A stretch of 64,000 nucleotides of DNA from NCBI GenBank assembly GCA_019638455.1, contig JAHBTU010000006.1:109269-173268 (forward strand). The letters run 5' to 3'. Of the stretch, positions 53,703 to 62,546 are shown piece after piece; the stretch's first letter is position 1, and each line of letters starts with the position of its first letter. The DNA is from Saprospiraceae bacterium (GTDB lineage Bacteria; Bacteroidota; Bacteroidia; Chitinophagales; Saprospiraceae). Under the pieces are notes generated by a model, which saw only the letters and a program-made list of their open reading frames with translations, searched no databases and was not told the origin of the DNA. Both the position numbers and the translations under genes were made by a program.

Positions 53703-56261
53703 TTACAACCAGCGCACCAAGCCAAAATCCTGACGATGGGCGAGCAATGGGTGGTTCGGGAAAAGCCGGAAGCCAAACTCGAACACGCCCGCTGTGTCGG
53801 GTACTACATCGCAGGTATAGGTGGCTTGGTTGGAGGTTTGTTGTTTGAGTTCAAACGGGTAGGTGGCGATGAGCTCGAGCTCCGTTTCTGAAAGTCGCCG
53901 ATAAAACACGACCTCCATGCCCAAGTCGGCTGCTTTGAGGTCCTGCACATTTAGCGTGACGGATGCCTTGAAGTGCTCGCCGAGGGGCAGTGAGCGATTG
54001 TAGGTGTCCGGCACGTCCATTTTGACCAGCTCGATGGCCTCCCAAGCCCGCCGGATGCGGGCTTTCCATTCCACCAAGTCTTTCACGGCGCGGTAGTCGC
54101 TTTTTTTGAGTTTGCGGCTGTGTTCCCACAGTTTGGAGTAGAAACGCGCCTGATAATCGTCGAGCATTCGGCCCATCACGAAATCGGGCGCGATTTCGGC
54201 GATGGTTTTTTTGATGTGGCTTGTCCAGCGTTCGGAGATGCCATTTTCATCCTGTTCATAGTAAGTGGGCAGGATGTCGTTTTCGAGTATGTTGTAAATG
54301 GTCTCGGCATCGAGCTCGTTTTGCAGCGCGGCATTTTCAAATGTTTCTTTTTCGGGCAAGGCCCAGCCCGCGCCGGGCTTGTAGCCCTCGCACCACCAAC
54401 CATCGAGCACGGAGAAGTTCATCACGCCGTTCATCACTGCTTTCATGCCCGAAGTGCCGCTGGCTTCTTTCGGGCGTGTTGGGTTGTTGAGCCAGATGTC
54501 CACGCCCTGCACGAGTAGCTTTGCCATCTCCATGCTGTAGTTTTCAAGAAAAATAACCTTGCCTCGAAAGAGCGGGTTTTTCGTGGTGTTATAGACGAGG
54601 CGAATAAATTCCTGACCCGCTTTGTCGGCGGGGTGTGCTTTGCCAGCAAACAAAAAAATGACGGGGCGGTCGGGGTTGTTCACGATTTCCGCGAGTCGTT
54701 TTTCATTGGTAAACAACAAGGTAGCGCGTTTGTAAGTGGCAAAACGGCGGGCAAAGCCAATGACCAACGCATCGTCGCGCAGGGTCTTGATGACTTCAAA
54801 GATGCTGCTGGGGCTTTCGCCGCGTCGGGCCAAGTCGTCCTGCAAGCTGTGGCGCACCCAGTCGAGCAAGCGTTTTTTCAGCAAGCGGCGGATGTCCATG
54901 AGCTTCGAGTCAGAGACACCGTGAATTTTTGACCACGACTTTTTGTCGCCTTGCTCTGTCAGGATGTTTTTGTGGAGCGCCGATTGGTACAGTTCGAGCC
55001 ATTCGCGAGCCACCCATGTGGGGAAATGCACGCTGTTGGTGACGTAGCCGATGTTGCTTTCGGCGTAGTTGTAGTCGGGATTGAGGTCCACAAACATTTT
55101 TTGACTCACTTCCCCATGCAAGCGGCTCACGCCGTTTATTTCTTGCGAGGTGCGGATGGCAAGGTGGCTCACATTGAAGAGCTCTGCCGCGTCGTCGGCT
55201 TTCACGCGACCCAATCCGACGAGCTCGCTCCACGGGATGTCGAGTGAATAGGTGTATTCGAAGATGTAGTCGCGCAGCAGGCTTTCCGGGAAGGTATCGT
55301 GACCTGCTGGCACGGGTGTGTGAGTGGTGAAAAGTTGGGTCGCCCGCACGATTTCCAGCGCCTCTTCGTAGCTCAGTCCCTTGGATTTCATGTAGTTGCT
55401 GAGGCGTTCCAACCCCAGAAAGGCTGCGTGGCCTTCGTTGAGGTGGTAGAGGTCGGGTTTGAGGCCCATGGCGTGGAGCGCTCGCCAGCCACCCACGCCG
55501 AGCAGGAGTTCTTGGCGGAGGCGGGTCTCGTTGTCGCCGCCATAGAGTTGATGGGTGATGGCGCGGTCTTCCCAGGCGTTGTCGTCAATGTCCGTGTCGA
55601 GCAGGTATAGATTCATGCGGCCGACGGGCAATCGCCACACCTTGGCCCACACGGTGCGCCCGGTGAGGTTGACGTTGATTTTGAGCCATTCGCCGCGGGC
55701 ATCGCGCACGGGCTGGAGCGGCAACAGGGTGAATTTGGCCGGTTCGAAGTGGTGAATCTGCTCGCCGTGCAGCGAGATGCCTTGCTGAAAATAGCCGTAG
55801 CGATAGAGCAGACCTACCCCCACGAGATTGAAGTTGCGGTCGCTCACCTCTTTGAGATAGTCGCCTGCAAGCACACCAAGGCCGCCCGAATAAAGCCTCA
55901 AGCTTTGGTGCAAGCCATATTCCATGCAGAAATAGGCGATGAGCGGCTCCGACTTGGCGGGGGCGTTCATGTAGTTGCGAAACTCTGTATGCACCCGCTT
56001 CATGCGCGTGGTGAAGTCTTTGTTTGCCAGCAACTCTTGCGCTTTCACGCTGCCCAATTCTTCCAACAAAGCGACGGGGTTGAAGTTGAGGGCTTCGAAT
56101 TTTTGCGGGTCAATGCTTTTGAACAAGTCTATCGCATCGTGATTCCACGACCACCACAGGTTTTGCGAAAGTTCGGCGAGTGGGGCGAGGCCATCGGGGA
56201 GCTTGGGTTCGATATAGATGCGTTTGAGTTTGGCGCCTTTTTGCGTCAGATTCCCAACCAT
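53703..56261 (-). CDS. glgP: Alpha-glucan phosphorylase
   Basis: The 852-residue product belongs to the glycosyltransferase 35 alpha-glucan phosphorylases that release glucose-1-phosphate from glycogen or maltodextrin. The N-terminal L-W-W-S-W-N-H-D-A-I-D-L is typical of the branch found in Bacteroidota and thermophiles, and the pyridoxal-phosphate lysine lies in E-A-S-G-T-S-G-M-K near residue 595, followed by N-G-V-M-N-F-S-V-L-D-G-W-W. I prefer the start at 56,261 (M-V-G-N-L-T-Q-K-G); an ATG at 56,318 adds 19 residues that look like leader sequence. It is upstream of the GH57 gene, and a possible -7 box lies at 56,346. Confidence 0.93.
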   Translation of the reverse strand: MVGNLTQKGAKLKRIYIEPKLPDGLAPLAELSQNLWWSWNHDAIDLFKSIDPQKFEALNFNPVALLEELGSVKAQELLANKDFTTRMKRVHTEFRNYMNAPAKSEPLIAYFCMEYGLHQSLRLYSGGLGVLAGDYLKEVSDRNFNLVGVGLLYRYGYFQQGISLHGEQIHHFEPAKFTLLPLQPVRDARGEWLKINVNLTGRTVWAKVWRLPVGRMNLYLLDTDIDDNAWEDRAITHQLYGGDNETRLRQELLLGVGGWRALHAMGLKPDLYHLNEGHAAFLGLERLSNYMKSKGLSYEEALEIVRATQLFTTHTPVPAGHDTFPESLLRDYIFEYTYSLDIPWSELVGLGRVKADDAAELFNVSHLAIRTSQEINGVSRLHGEVSQKMFVDLNPDYNYAESNIGYVTNSVHFPTWVAREWLELYQSALHKNILTEQGDKKSWSKIHGVSDSKLMDIRRLLKKRLLDWVRHSLQDDLARRGESPSSIFEVIKTLRDDALVIGFARRFATYKRATLLFTNEKRLAEIVNNPDRPVIFLFAGKAHPADKAGQEFIRLVYNTTKNPLFRGKVIFLENYSMEMAKLLVQGVDIWLNNPTRPKEASGTSGMKAVMNGVMNFSVLDGWWCEGYKPGAGWALPEKETFENAALQNELDAETIYNILENDILPTYYEQDENGISERWTSHIKKTIAEIAPDFVMGRMLDDYQARFYSKLWEHSRKLKKSDYRAVKDLVEWKARIRRAWEAIELVKMDVPDTYNRSLPLGEHFKASVTLNVQDLKAADLGMEVVFYRRLSETELELIATYPFELKQQTSNQATYTCDVVPDTAGVFEFGFRLFPNHPLLAHRQDFGLVRWL

Positions 56262-56345
56262 GATTTGTGTTATGTTGAATGTTTGAATGCTGTTTTTGGG
56301 CAAGACGGCTACCGTCACAGCAACCTCATGAGGCCTTGCTTAGTG

Positions 56346-56353
56346 CGAAGGTA
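56346..56353 (-). promoter_or_regulatory. Candidate -7 box of the phosphorylase-GH57 operon
   Basis: The minus strand reads TACCTTCG, one mismatch from TAnnTTTG. It lies 84 nt before the chosen start. Confidence 0.35.
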
Positions 56354-56531
56354 GGTCTTTTTGGAAACTTCGTGTGGATTTGACTGTAAGCCGAATCGGA
56401 AAAGGTTAGGCGGTATGAGGGCTGCTCGGCAATAGCTTTTGCAATCGCAAGCGAATCATGCACTTGCAAGGTAAATCAGCGGGCAGGGGGAGACGTGTTT
56501 TTTTTATTGGCAAAATGCAGGACACCAGCCT

Positions 56532-58919
56532 TTACTCACTCTTGAGCGACTGCGCTGGATTGACCAAAGCTGCTCGCACGCCTTGATAGCTCACCGTGAA
56601 AAGGGCCACCAACAGCGCCGCAACACCTGCCAAGGCAAACATCCACCATTCCATCTCGATGCGGTAGGCAAAATCTGAGAGCCATTTGTTCATCACCCAG
56701 TATGCAAGTGGCGAGCCAATGACAATGGCAACGACAACCAATTTTAAAAAATCCTTTGCCAACAAACCCGTGATGCCCGCCACGGATGCGCCCAGCACTT
56801 TTCTTATGCCGATTTCCTTGGTGCGGCGCTCGGCAGCAAAGGCCGCCAAGGCAAACAATCCCAAACAGGCGATAAGGACGGCCAATAGGGCAAATACGAG
56901 CGCCACTTTTGCCATGCGTTGCTCGCCGCGATAGAGCGCATCCAGATGTTCGTCCAAGAAAACAAAGTCGAACGCAGAGTTGGGCATGGTGCGTCTGAAG
57001 GCGGCTTCCATATCGCGCATCACGGTGGTCAGTTGTTCGTTTTGCAGCTTCACCAGCAAGAAGTCGAGGCCTTCCGTGCGGGCATTGTGGAAAGCGTAGT
57101 TGCCGATTTTCTCGCGCATACTGCCGTGGTGAAAATCTTCCGTCACTCCTACGATGACTGCGTTGGGCAGGCTGGCTTCCACCTTGCGTCCGAGGCATTG
57201 TTCGGGTGTCCAGCCAAGTTGAGCGGCTGCCGTCCGATTGATGACGATTTCGGTGATGGTATCGCCTTGCTGTGGCACCCTCATGGGCCGGCCTGCAATG
57301 AGGGGAATATCGAGCACGGCGAAGATGTCGGGACGAGCACGGCAAGTAGTCAGGTTGGGGCCTTCGGTCTCGTTGAGGTGGGACAGGGTGCGACCGCTGC
57401 CGCTGCGACCGGGGAACGTCTGCGTGTACGCGGTGCCTTTCACCGAAGCCAACGCCCCGATTTCATGCTCAAGCGCATCCTTTTGCTGGCGACTTTCGGC
57501 GCTGTACACATTGAGCGCCACGACTTGTGTTGGGGCGTAGCCGAGTTTTTTATCTCGAATAAACTCAAGTTGTTTGTAAAAAACCAAGGTGCTGACAATG
57601 AGCGCGGTAGAAATACAAAACTGCAACACGACCAGCCCTTTCCGAAACCATCCCGCACTACCCGCTCCCGTTCCCAACGACAGACGCGACACTTGCGAGG
57701 GTGAAAATGAAGATAGAAACACGGCGGGATAAGCGCCTGCCACCAGCGTCACCAAGAACCATATCGCAACGATGCCTGCCCAAAACCATGCTTGGGTCAA
57801 AAAGGTCGCGCTGAGGTTTTTATCGGCCAATTCATTGAAAAACGGCAATCCCAATCGCAACAGGAAAATACTGCCCCCGATGCCTATAAGTGTTATCAGC
57901 GCCGTCTCGGTGTAGAACCTTGCGGCCAGATGCCCCGAACGAGCGCCCAAGGTTTTGCTCAAGCTTACCTCTCGCGCCCTGCGTTGCGATTGGGCAGTGG
58001 CGAGATTCATGTAGTTGATACAGGCGATGAACAACAGTAGCACGGCCAAGCCCACCAAGATGTGGACTTGCCGAATGTCGCCGTAGGGTTGTTTGTCGAA
58101 AGTGGATAGGTCGGCAGAGTGCAGATGCACGTCGAGCAGCGGCTTGAGGGAGTATTGGAAGGGAAGGCGTTCGGCAGGAGCATCTTTCAGCACCAATGCC
58201 TCGATTTTCTTCTCCAATACGGAAAAATCGGTCGCGGGGCGAAGCAGCAGATAGGTGTAAAAACTCGCGTTGCCCCAGCTCTGATGCTCGGTTTTTCCAA
58301 AATTGACACTATGAAAAGCCGCCACGATATCAAATGGCGAATGTGTATTGGCAGGAAAATCAGCGAACACCCCACTGATTTCGAGGTCAATATAGTTGTC
58401 CACGCGGATGGTCTTGCCTACCGGGTTGCTATCGCCGAAATAGCGACGCGCCGTGGAAGCGCTCACGATGGCTGTGTTGGGCTGCTCGAGAGCATGTTCC
58501 GAAGAGCCTTCCAACATCTTGAACGTAAAAACTCCAAACACGTTCGAATCCGCCCAATAGAATTGGCTCTCTGCATGGTTTTTATTGTCGGCCTTCACGT
58601 TGGCAACCCCGGTGAAGTTGTTGGCAAAGACCCGCGTGGCAGCCTCCACTTCGGGCAGCCGCTCCTGCAAAAATGGCGCAAGTATGTTAGGCGCGGTAGC
58701 CAGTTTTTGCGTTTGGCCGTCGTAGTGGATGCTCGACTCCACCCGCGCGATTCGGGCCGCGTTCAGATGGAATTTTTCATAAGAAATCTCATCCTGCACA
58801 TAAAGCAACACCGCCATCGCGGCTGCCAGTCCCAGAGCCAGCCCCACCAAGTTGATGGCGCTGAAGGTTTTGTTCTTGCGGAGGTGGCGAAACGCCAGCC
58901 GAAGATAGTTTTGTAACAT
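56532..58919 (-). CDS. ABC transporter permease (MacB/FtsX type)
   Basis: The start at 58,919 (M-L-Q-N-Y-L-R-L-A-F-R-H-L-R-K-N-K-T-F-S-A-I-N-L-V-G-L-A-L-G-L-A-A-A-M) gives 795 residues. The order is an N-terminal membrane span, a periplasmic MacB core, an FtsX domain of three spans (~290-420), a second periplasmic core and a second FtsX domain at the C-terminus (G-I-R-K-V-L-G-A-S-V-A-G-I). This double arrangement is common in Bacteroidota permeases working with a LolD-like ATPase in lipoprotein release, peptide or antibiotic export. No ATPase gene is next to it. Substrate unknown. Confidence 0.92.
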   Translation of the reverse strand: MLQNYLRLAFRHLRKNKTFSAINLVGLALGLAAAMAVLLYVQDEISYEKFHLNAARIARVESSIHYDGQTQKLATAPNILAPFLQERLPEVEAATRVFANNFTGVANVKADNKNHAESQFYWADSNVFGVFTFKMLEGSSEHALEQPNTAIVSASTARRYFGDSNPVGKTIRVDNYIDLEISGVFADFPANTHSPFDIVAAFHSVNFGKTEHQSWGNASFYTYLLLRPATDFSVLEKKIEALVLKDAPAERLPFQYSLKPLLDVHLHSADLSTFDKQPYGDIRQVHILVGLAVLLLFIACINYMNLATAQSQRRAREVSLSKTLGARSGHLAARFYTETALITLIGIGGSIFLLRLGLPFFNELADKNLSATFLTQAWFWAGIVAIWFLVTLVAGAYPAVFLSSFSPSQVSRLSLGTGAGSAGWFRKGLVVLQFCISTALIVSTLVFYKQLEFIRDKKLGYAPTQVVALNVYSAESRQQKDALEHEIGALASVKGTAYTQTFPGRSGSGRTLSHLNETEGPNLTTCRARPDIFAVLDIPLIAGRPMRVPQQGDTITEIVINRTAAAQLGWTPEQCLGRKVEASLPNAVIVGVTEDFHHGSMREKIGNYAFHNARTEGLDFLLVKLQNEQLTTVMRDMEAAFRRTMPNSAFDFVFLDEHLDALYRGEQRMAKVALVFALLAVLIACLGLFALAAFAAERRTKEIGIRKVLGASVAGITGLLAKDFLKLVVVAIVIGSPLAYWVMNKWLSDFAYRIEMEWWMFALAGVAALLVALFTVSYQGVRAALVNPAQSLKSE

Positions 58920-59078
58920 AGCTCGAGTGTTCAGTTGAAACCCCAACCTCCACAGGACATCAATTGTGCCCGAAAAACTATCTATTCATTTTCAAGCGTT
59001 TAGAAAGTATTTGAACGATATTTCGTGTTCGATTTCGGACAAATCTGTGCGGTATTGGACGGGTGAAAAGAATGGCTA

Positions 59079-59107
59079 TTGTATCAAAAAAGGAATTTTC
59101 ATCTTTG
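59079..59107 (+). promoter_or_regulatory. Promoter-like elements at the start of the glycosyltransferase gene
   Basis: TTG (59,079-59,081) and CATCTTTG (59,100-59,107; one mismatch from TAnnTTTG) are 18 bp apart. If used, transcription starts near 59,112, which would rule out the TTG start codon at 59,079. Confidence 0.35.
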
Positions 59108-59111
59108 CCCC

Positions 59112-60611
59112 GTGAATCGCAAAACAGAGATCGTCATCATCGGGGCATTGCTGGTTGCCTCAGGTGTTTATGTGTTGCTCCGGGCTTGGCTGTTGCCAAT
59201 CACGGTGGATGAAAGCGCTACTGCCATCAACCACGTCCCGCGTCTTGTTTTCGACACCTTGTTCTATGAAAAAGAGGCCAATCCGAACAATCATATCCTG
59301 AATACCTTGTCCATCAAAGCCCTCACAGGGCTTTTGGGTTGGCACCCTGTCGTGGTGCGGATGCCCGCGTTGCTCGGAGGGTGCTTGTATGCGGGAGCCG
59401 CCGTCATGCTGTCGCAGAAAATATCGAGTCATGCTTGGGTCAGATTGTTTGCTTTGATAATGTTGTTGGGCAATCCCTACTTGCTGGAGTTTTTCTCTTT
59501 GGCGCGGGGCTATGGGTTGGCAGCAGGCTTGCTGCTGATGGCGGTGTGGCAGGCCTGGCGTTTTGTGGAGGACAATCAGCGCCGACACTTGACCGGCGCG
59601 ATGGCTTTCGCAGGGCTGGCAGTCTATGCCAATTTTACCATATTGCTATTTTTCGCACCTTTTGTCACATTGCTGCTGCTAAGCGCGTGGCAGTCGAACC
59701 CCACTTGGTCGCGTTGGAGGGAAAAGAGCGGTGCCGCGCTGGGTCTGCTCGGTGTTTTTGTCGCGCTTTGGGCGTTGCCTTTGCATCGCCTGAGCAACGA
59801 CTCCGAGATAAGGCATTGGGAAAGAATCGGGTCTTTCTTTGGCTCGCTTCGATTGTCCGTCCAGTCTGCCACTCACGGCAATGCATATCTTGGAAAAGAT
59901 ACCGTGCTGACGCTGACGTGGGCGTTGTTGCTTTTTGCGGTGGGCTGCTCGTTGGTGTCATTGTGGCGCTGGAACCAACATGGGCGCCGCTTCCACGCCG
60001 CTCCTCATCTATTCGTCGCCGCACTGTGGCCGGGAGCAGCGCTCACCAATGTGCTGGAGGCCAATCTGACCGCCACGCCTTATCTTCAATCAAGATTGGC
60101 GTTGTTCTACTGGCCTTTGTTCGCCCTGTTGCTCGGTGTGGCAGCTGCTTGGCTTTGGGCGCGTCGCGGTCAGTGGGTGTGGGCTATGTTGGCACCGCTG
60201 CTGTTGCTCACCGCTGTCAACATGATTCGTTGCGTCAATTTGAAAAAGACTACAGATTGGTGGTTCGACGAAGGCACCTATCGCGTTTTTGATTATTTGA
60301 AAAAAAATCACGAAGGCGAGATGCGCCCCGAACCGTACTCGTTGGACGCGCACCACGTCATGCTGAACTCATTCATCTTTTATCTTGAACACGATTCGAG
60401 AGGCTTCAAAAGGTATGTGAAATTGGCGCCGTGGCATGGGTTGCAGCCGCCCTCGCAGGATTGCGATTTCTACTTTGCCATATCGGAAGAGGAGGCCAAG
60501 CCCCTTTTTGAAACCCACGACGTGGTGTTGCGCTTGCGCGACAATACGCCCTTGTTATTGCGCAAGCGCCTGCGCCAAAACAGAGGAGCCACCCGGCATC
60601 CCAATTCTTGA
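59112..60611 (+). CDS. GT39-like integral membrane glycosyltransferase
   Basis: I prefer the GTG start at 59,112 (M-N-R-K-T-E-I-V-I-I-G-A-L-L-V), giving 499 residues; a TTG at 59,079 overlaps a promoter-like sequence. The protein has about ten membrane spans and the acidic first loop (V-D-E-S-A-T-A-I-N) followed by N-N-H-I-L-N-T-L, as in dolichyl-phosphate-mannose-type (GT39/ArnT) transferases where an early Asp/Glu is essential. The C-terminal ~90 residues are soluble. It probably moves a sugar from a polyprenyl carrier to protein or lipid outside the inner membrane. Donor and target are unknown, and the similarity is from topology and motif only. It is convergent with the protease gene. Confidence 0.75.
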   Translation: MNRKTEIVIIGALLVASGVYVLLRAWLLPITVDESATAINHVPRLVFDTLFYEKEANPNNHILNTLSIKALTGLLGWHPVVVRMPALLGGCLYAGAAVMLSQKISSHAWVRLFALIMLLGNPYLLEFFSLARGYGLAAGLLLMAVWQAWRFVEDNQRRHLTGAMAFAGLAVYANFTILLFFAPFVTLLLLSAWQSNPTWSRWREKSGAALGLLGVFVALWALPLHRLSNDSEIRHWERIGSFFGSLRLSVQSATHGNAYLGKDTVLTLTWALLLFAVGCSLVSLWRWNQHGRRFHAAPHLFVAALWPGAALTNVLEANLTATPYLQSRLALFYWPLFALLLGVAAAWLWARRGQWVWAMLAPLLLLTAVNMIRCVNLKKTTDWWFDEGTYRVFDYLKKNHEGEMRPEPYSLDAHHVMLNSFIFYLEHDSRGFKRYVKLAPWHGLQPPSQDCDFYFAISEEEAKPLFETHDVVLRLRDNTPLLLRKRLRQNRGATRHPNS

Positions 60612-60660
60612 TGCGGGTGGCTCCTTTACAGCCGAGAAGGTTTGGCGTAGCGCCAAAACG

Positions 60661-62373
60661 TTATGGCGTCGCGCTTTTCGCTTTGGCATTCTTGGGTGCT
60701 TTGCCCATGCCAGCCTCGCGCCAAATCGCTTTTTTCACTTTTTTGCCCTTAGTTTGCTCCGCCAACGTCACAGCATTGGTGGCGCTGACGATGCCGCCGC
60801 TCACACAGAGCGCCGAAAACGGCACCTTCTCCGACGTGCCGGGCTTATAGACCTCTCCGTCCTGCTTGGCGACAGACTTGATGAGTATGTCTTTCACTTG
60901 GGTGGCCGAAAGCTCGGGGTAGTATGAGCGGAGTATCGCGGCCACACCCGCCGCCGCGGGGGCAGCCATAGAGGTGCCGCTAGCATTTTTGTATTCGTTG
61001 CCGGGCACGGTGGAGTACAGCTGGTGGCCGGGAGAGAAAAGGTCAACGTTCTTTTTGCCGTAGTTGGAAAAGCTGGCGATGCGGCGGTCGCCTGTTTTCC
61101 AGCTGAGCGCGCCGATTTCCATCCAAGTAGGCACCGTCTTGTCTTTTTTGAACAGCCCCTTCCTTACGGGCGTGAGGTAATTATCGTTGGGGAAATTGGG
61201 GTCGGTGTCGTTGTCTTCCGCATCGTTGCCAGCAGCGTGCACGAGCAACACATCGTGTTCGGCGGCATAGCACATGGCGGCATCCACATAAGCTTTCTGA
61301 GGGCTGTAGCCTTTGCCAAACGACATATTGATGATGCTGGCGCCGTTGTCCACCGCATAATAGATAGCATTGGCGATGTCTTTGTCGCGCTCGTCGCCGT
61401 CGGGCACGCAGCGCACGGTCATGATACGCACGTTGTCGGCGATGCCGTTGATGCCTTTGCCGTTGTTGCGGATGGCAGCGATGATGCCGGCGACGTGGGT
61501 GCCGTGGAAGGCATCGGGGCCTTCGTAGTCGTTGTTGCCGTAGTAGCGATTGCTGAGGTCGTTGGGGTCGTCGCCCACGATGTCGCGCGGGTTATAGTCT
61601 GGGTTGAGGTTGTATTCGAGTTGGTTGGTGAAATACTTGGTGGCCTCTTTTTTCTGCTCTTCCAAATCTTCGCGCGAAGCGATGCCCTGCCCCATCACCG
61701 CTTGCACCAGCCCGATGGCTTGCTTCAGGTCGGCGTTTTCACCTGCGTTCACCTTGGAGAGGTCTTCAGCGGTAAAGTTTTTCTTGCCGATGGCTTTTTC
61801 CACGGTTATGAAGGCCTCCTCCACTTTTTGCAACTGGCCTTCTATGCGGGCCTTGCCGTCCTCTGCCTCGGCGCGTTGTTCCTCAAATGCGGTTTTGATT
61901 TGCTCGTAGTATTTGTATTCTTCTTTGGCTGGTCCGTACAATTTTTTGGGGTCGGTGTCTTTGAAGCGTTTGCTCAGGCGGACATACTCGCGGGTGAGTT
62001 CGAGGGTCTCGTGGTGCACGCTGCGGCCATCTTTTCCGCCGAGGAAATTCCAGCCGTGGATGTCGTCCACATAGCCGTTGCCGTCGTCGTCAATACCGTT
62101 GCCGGGAATTTCGCCGGGATTGACCCACATAATGTCTTTGAGGTCTTCGTGGTTCGGGTCCACGCCCGAGTCGAGCACGGCGACGATGATGGTTTGGCCT
62201 TTTTTGCCTTTTGCCTTGAGGGTTTTTAGGGCTTGGTCGCTACCCGTTCCGTTCACTTTATCGGTGGTGGGATCGAGTGTGAACCAGTTCTCTGGTGCTT
62301 TATTACCCTGCGCATGGATTGCCATTGTCGAAAACAAAAGCGCCAAGACTGCCAGATAGTGCTTGATAGTCAT
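60661..62373 (-). CDS. Subtilisin-like (S8) serine protease
   Basis: The 570-residue product has a signal peptide (M-T-I-K-H-Y-L-A-V-L-A-L-L-F-S-T-M-A-I-H-A-Q). The catalytic triad is in place: Asp68 in V-L-D-S-G-V-D, His290 in F-H-G-T-H-V-A-G and Ser468 in S-G-T-S-M-A-A-P. A ~130-residue insertion rich in charged helices separates Asp from His, larger than in classical subtilisins and characteristic of a Bacteroidota group. There is no T9SS sorting domain: it ends in a Lys-rich tail (K-K-V-K-K-A-I-W). It would act in the periplasm or outside. A promoter-like box and a terminator-like hairpin lie directly upstream. Confidence 0.94.
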   Translation of the reverse strand: MTIKHYLAVLALLFSTMAIHAQGNKAPENWFTLDPTTDKVNGTGSDQALKTLKAKGKKGQTIIVAVLDSGVDPNHEDLKDIMWVNPGEIPGNGIDDDGNGYVDDIHGWNFLGGKDGRSVHHETLELTREYVRLSKRFKDTDPKKLYGPAKEEYKYYEQIKTAFEEQRAEAEDGKARIEGQLQKVEEAFITVEKAIGKKNFTAEDLSKVNAGENADLKQAIGLVQAVMGQGIASREDLEEQKKEATKYFTNQLEYNLNPDYNPRDIVGDDPNDLSNRYYGNNDYEGPDAFHGTHVAGIIAAIRNNGKGINGIADNVRIMTVRCVPDGDERDKDIANAIYYAVDNGASIINMSFGKGYSPQKAYVDAAMCYAAEHDVLLVHAAGNDAEDNDTDPNFPNDNYLTPVRKGLFKKDKTVPTWMEIGALSWKTGDRRIASFSNYGKKNVDLFSPGHQLYSTVPGNEYKNASGTSMAAPAAAGVAAILRSYYPELSATQVKDILIKSVAKQDGEVYKPGTSEKVPFSALCVSGGIVSATNAVTLAEQTKGKKVKKAIWREAGMGKAPKNAKAKSATP

Positions 62374-62408
62374 GTTGAAAGAAAATTTTTGATGTTGAAA
62401 TTTTTTTT

Positions 62409-62449
62409 AAAAAAACAACTGGCTGCCAATGAGGTTGCGGCAGCCAGTT
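62409..62449 (-). terminator. Strong hairpin with T-run between hppD and the protease gene
   Basis: AACTGGCTGCC (minus strand, 62,449-62,439) pairs over 11 bp without mismatch with GGCAGCCAGTT (62,427-62,417), followed by G and seven T residues (62,415-62,409). It ends the hppD transcript, but as it lies after a -7-like box at 62,457 it could also act within the protease leader. Confidence 0.8.
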
Positions 62450-62456
62450 CAAACGG

Positions 62457-62464
62457 CAAAATTA
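62457..62464 (-). promoter_or_regulatory. -7-like box upstream of the protease gene
   Basis: The minus strand reads TAATTTTG, a full match to TAnnTTTG. Transcription from it would begin at or just before the hairpin at 62,417-62,449. No clear -33 TTG at the usual distance. Confidence 0.4.
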
Positions 62465-62546
62465 GGTGCTTTCTTGCCAGAAATTTTAACATTAGACAAA
62501 TAGGCACGAACAGGCTATGGATTGCGCAATTGCATGCCTTGTCGCA

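Noticed and set aside
59079..59111. TTG start for the membrane glycosyltransferase
   Set aside because: The TTG coincides with a -33-like element and the next bases with a -7-like box, so the GTG at 59,112 is preferred; this is not proven.
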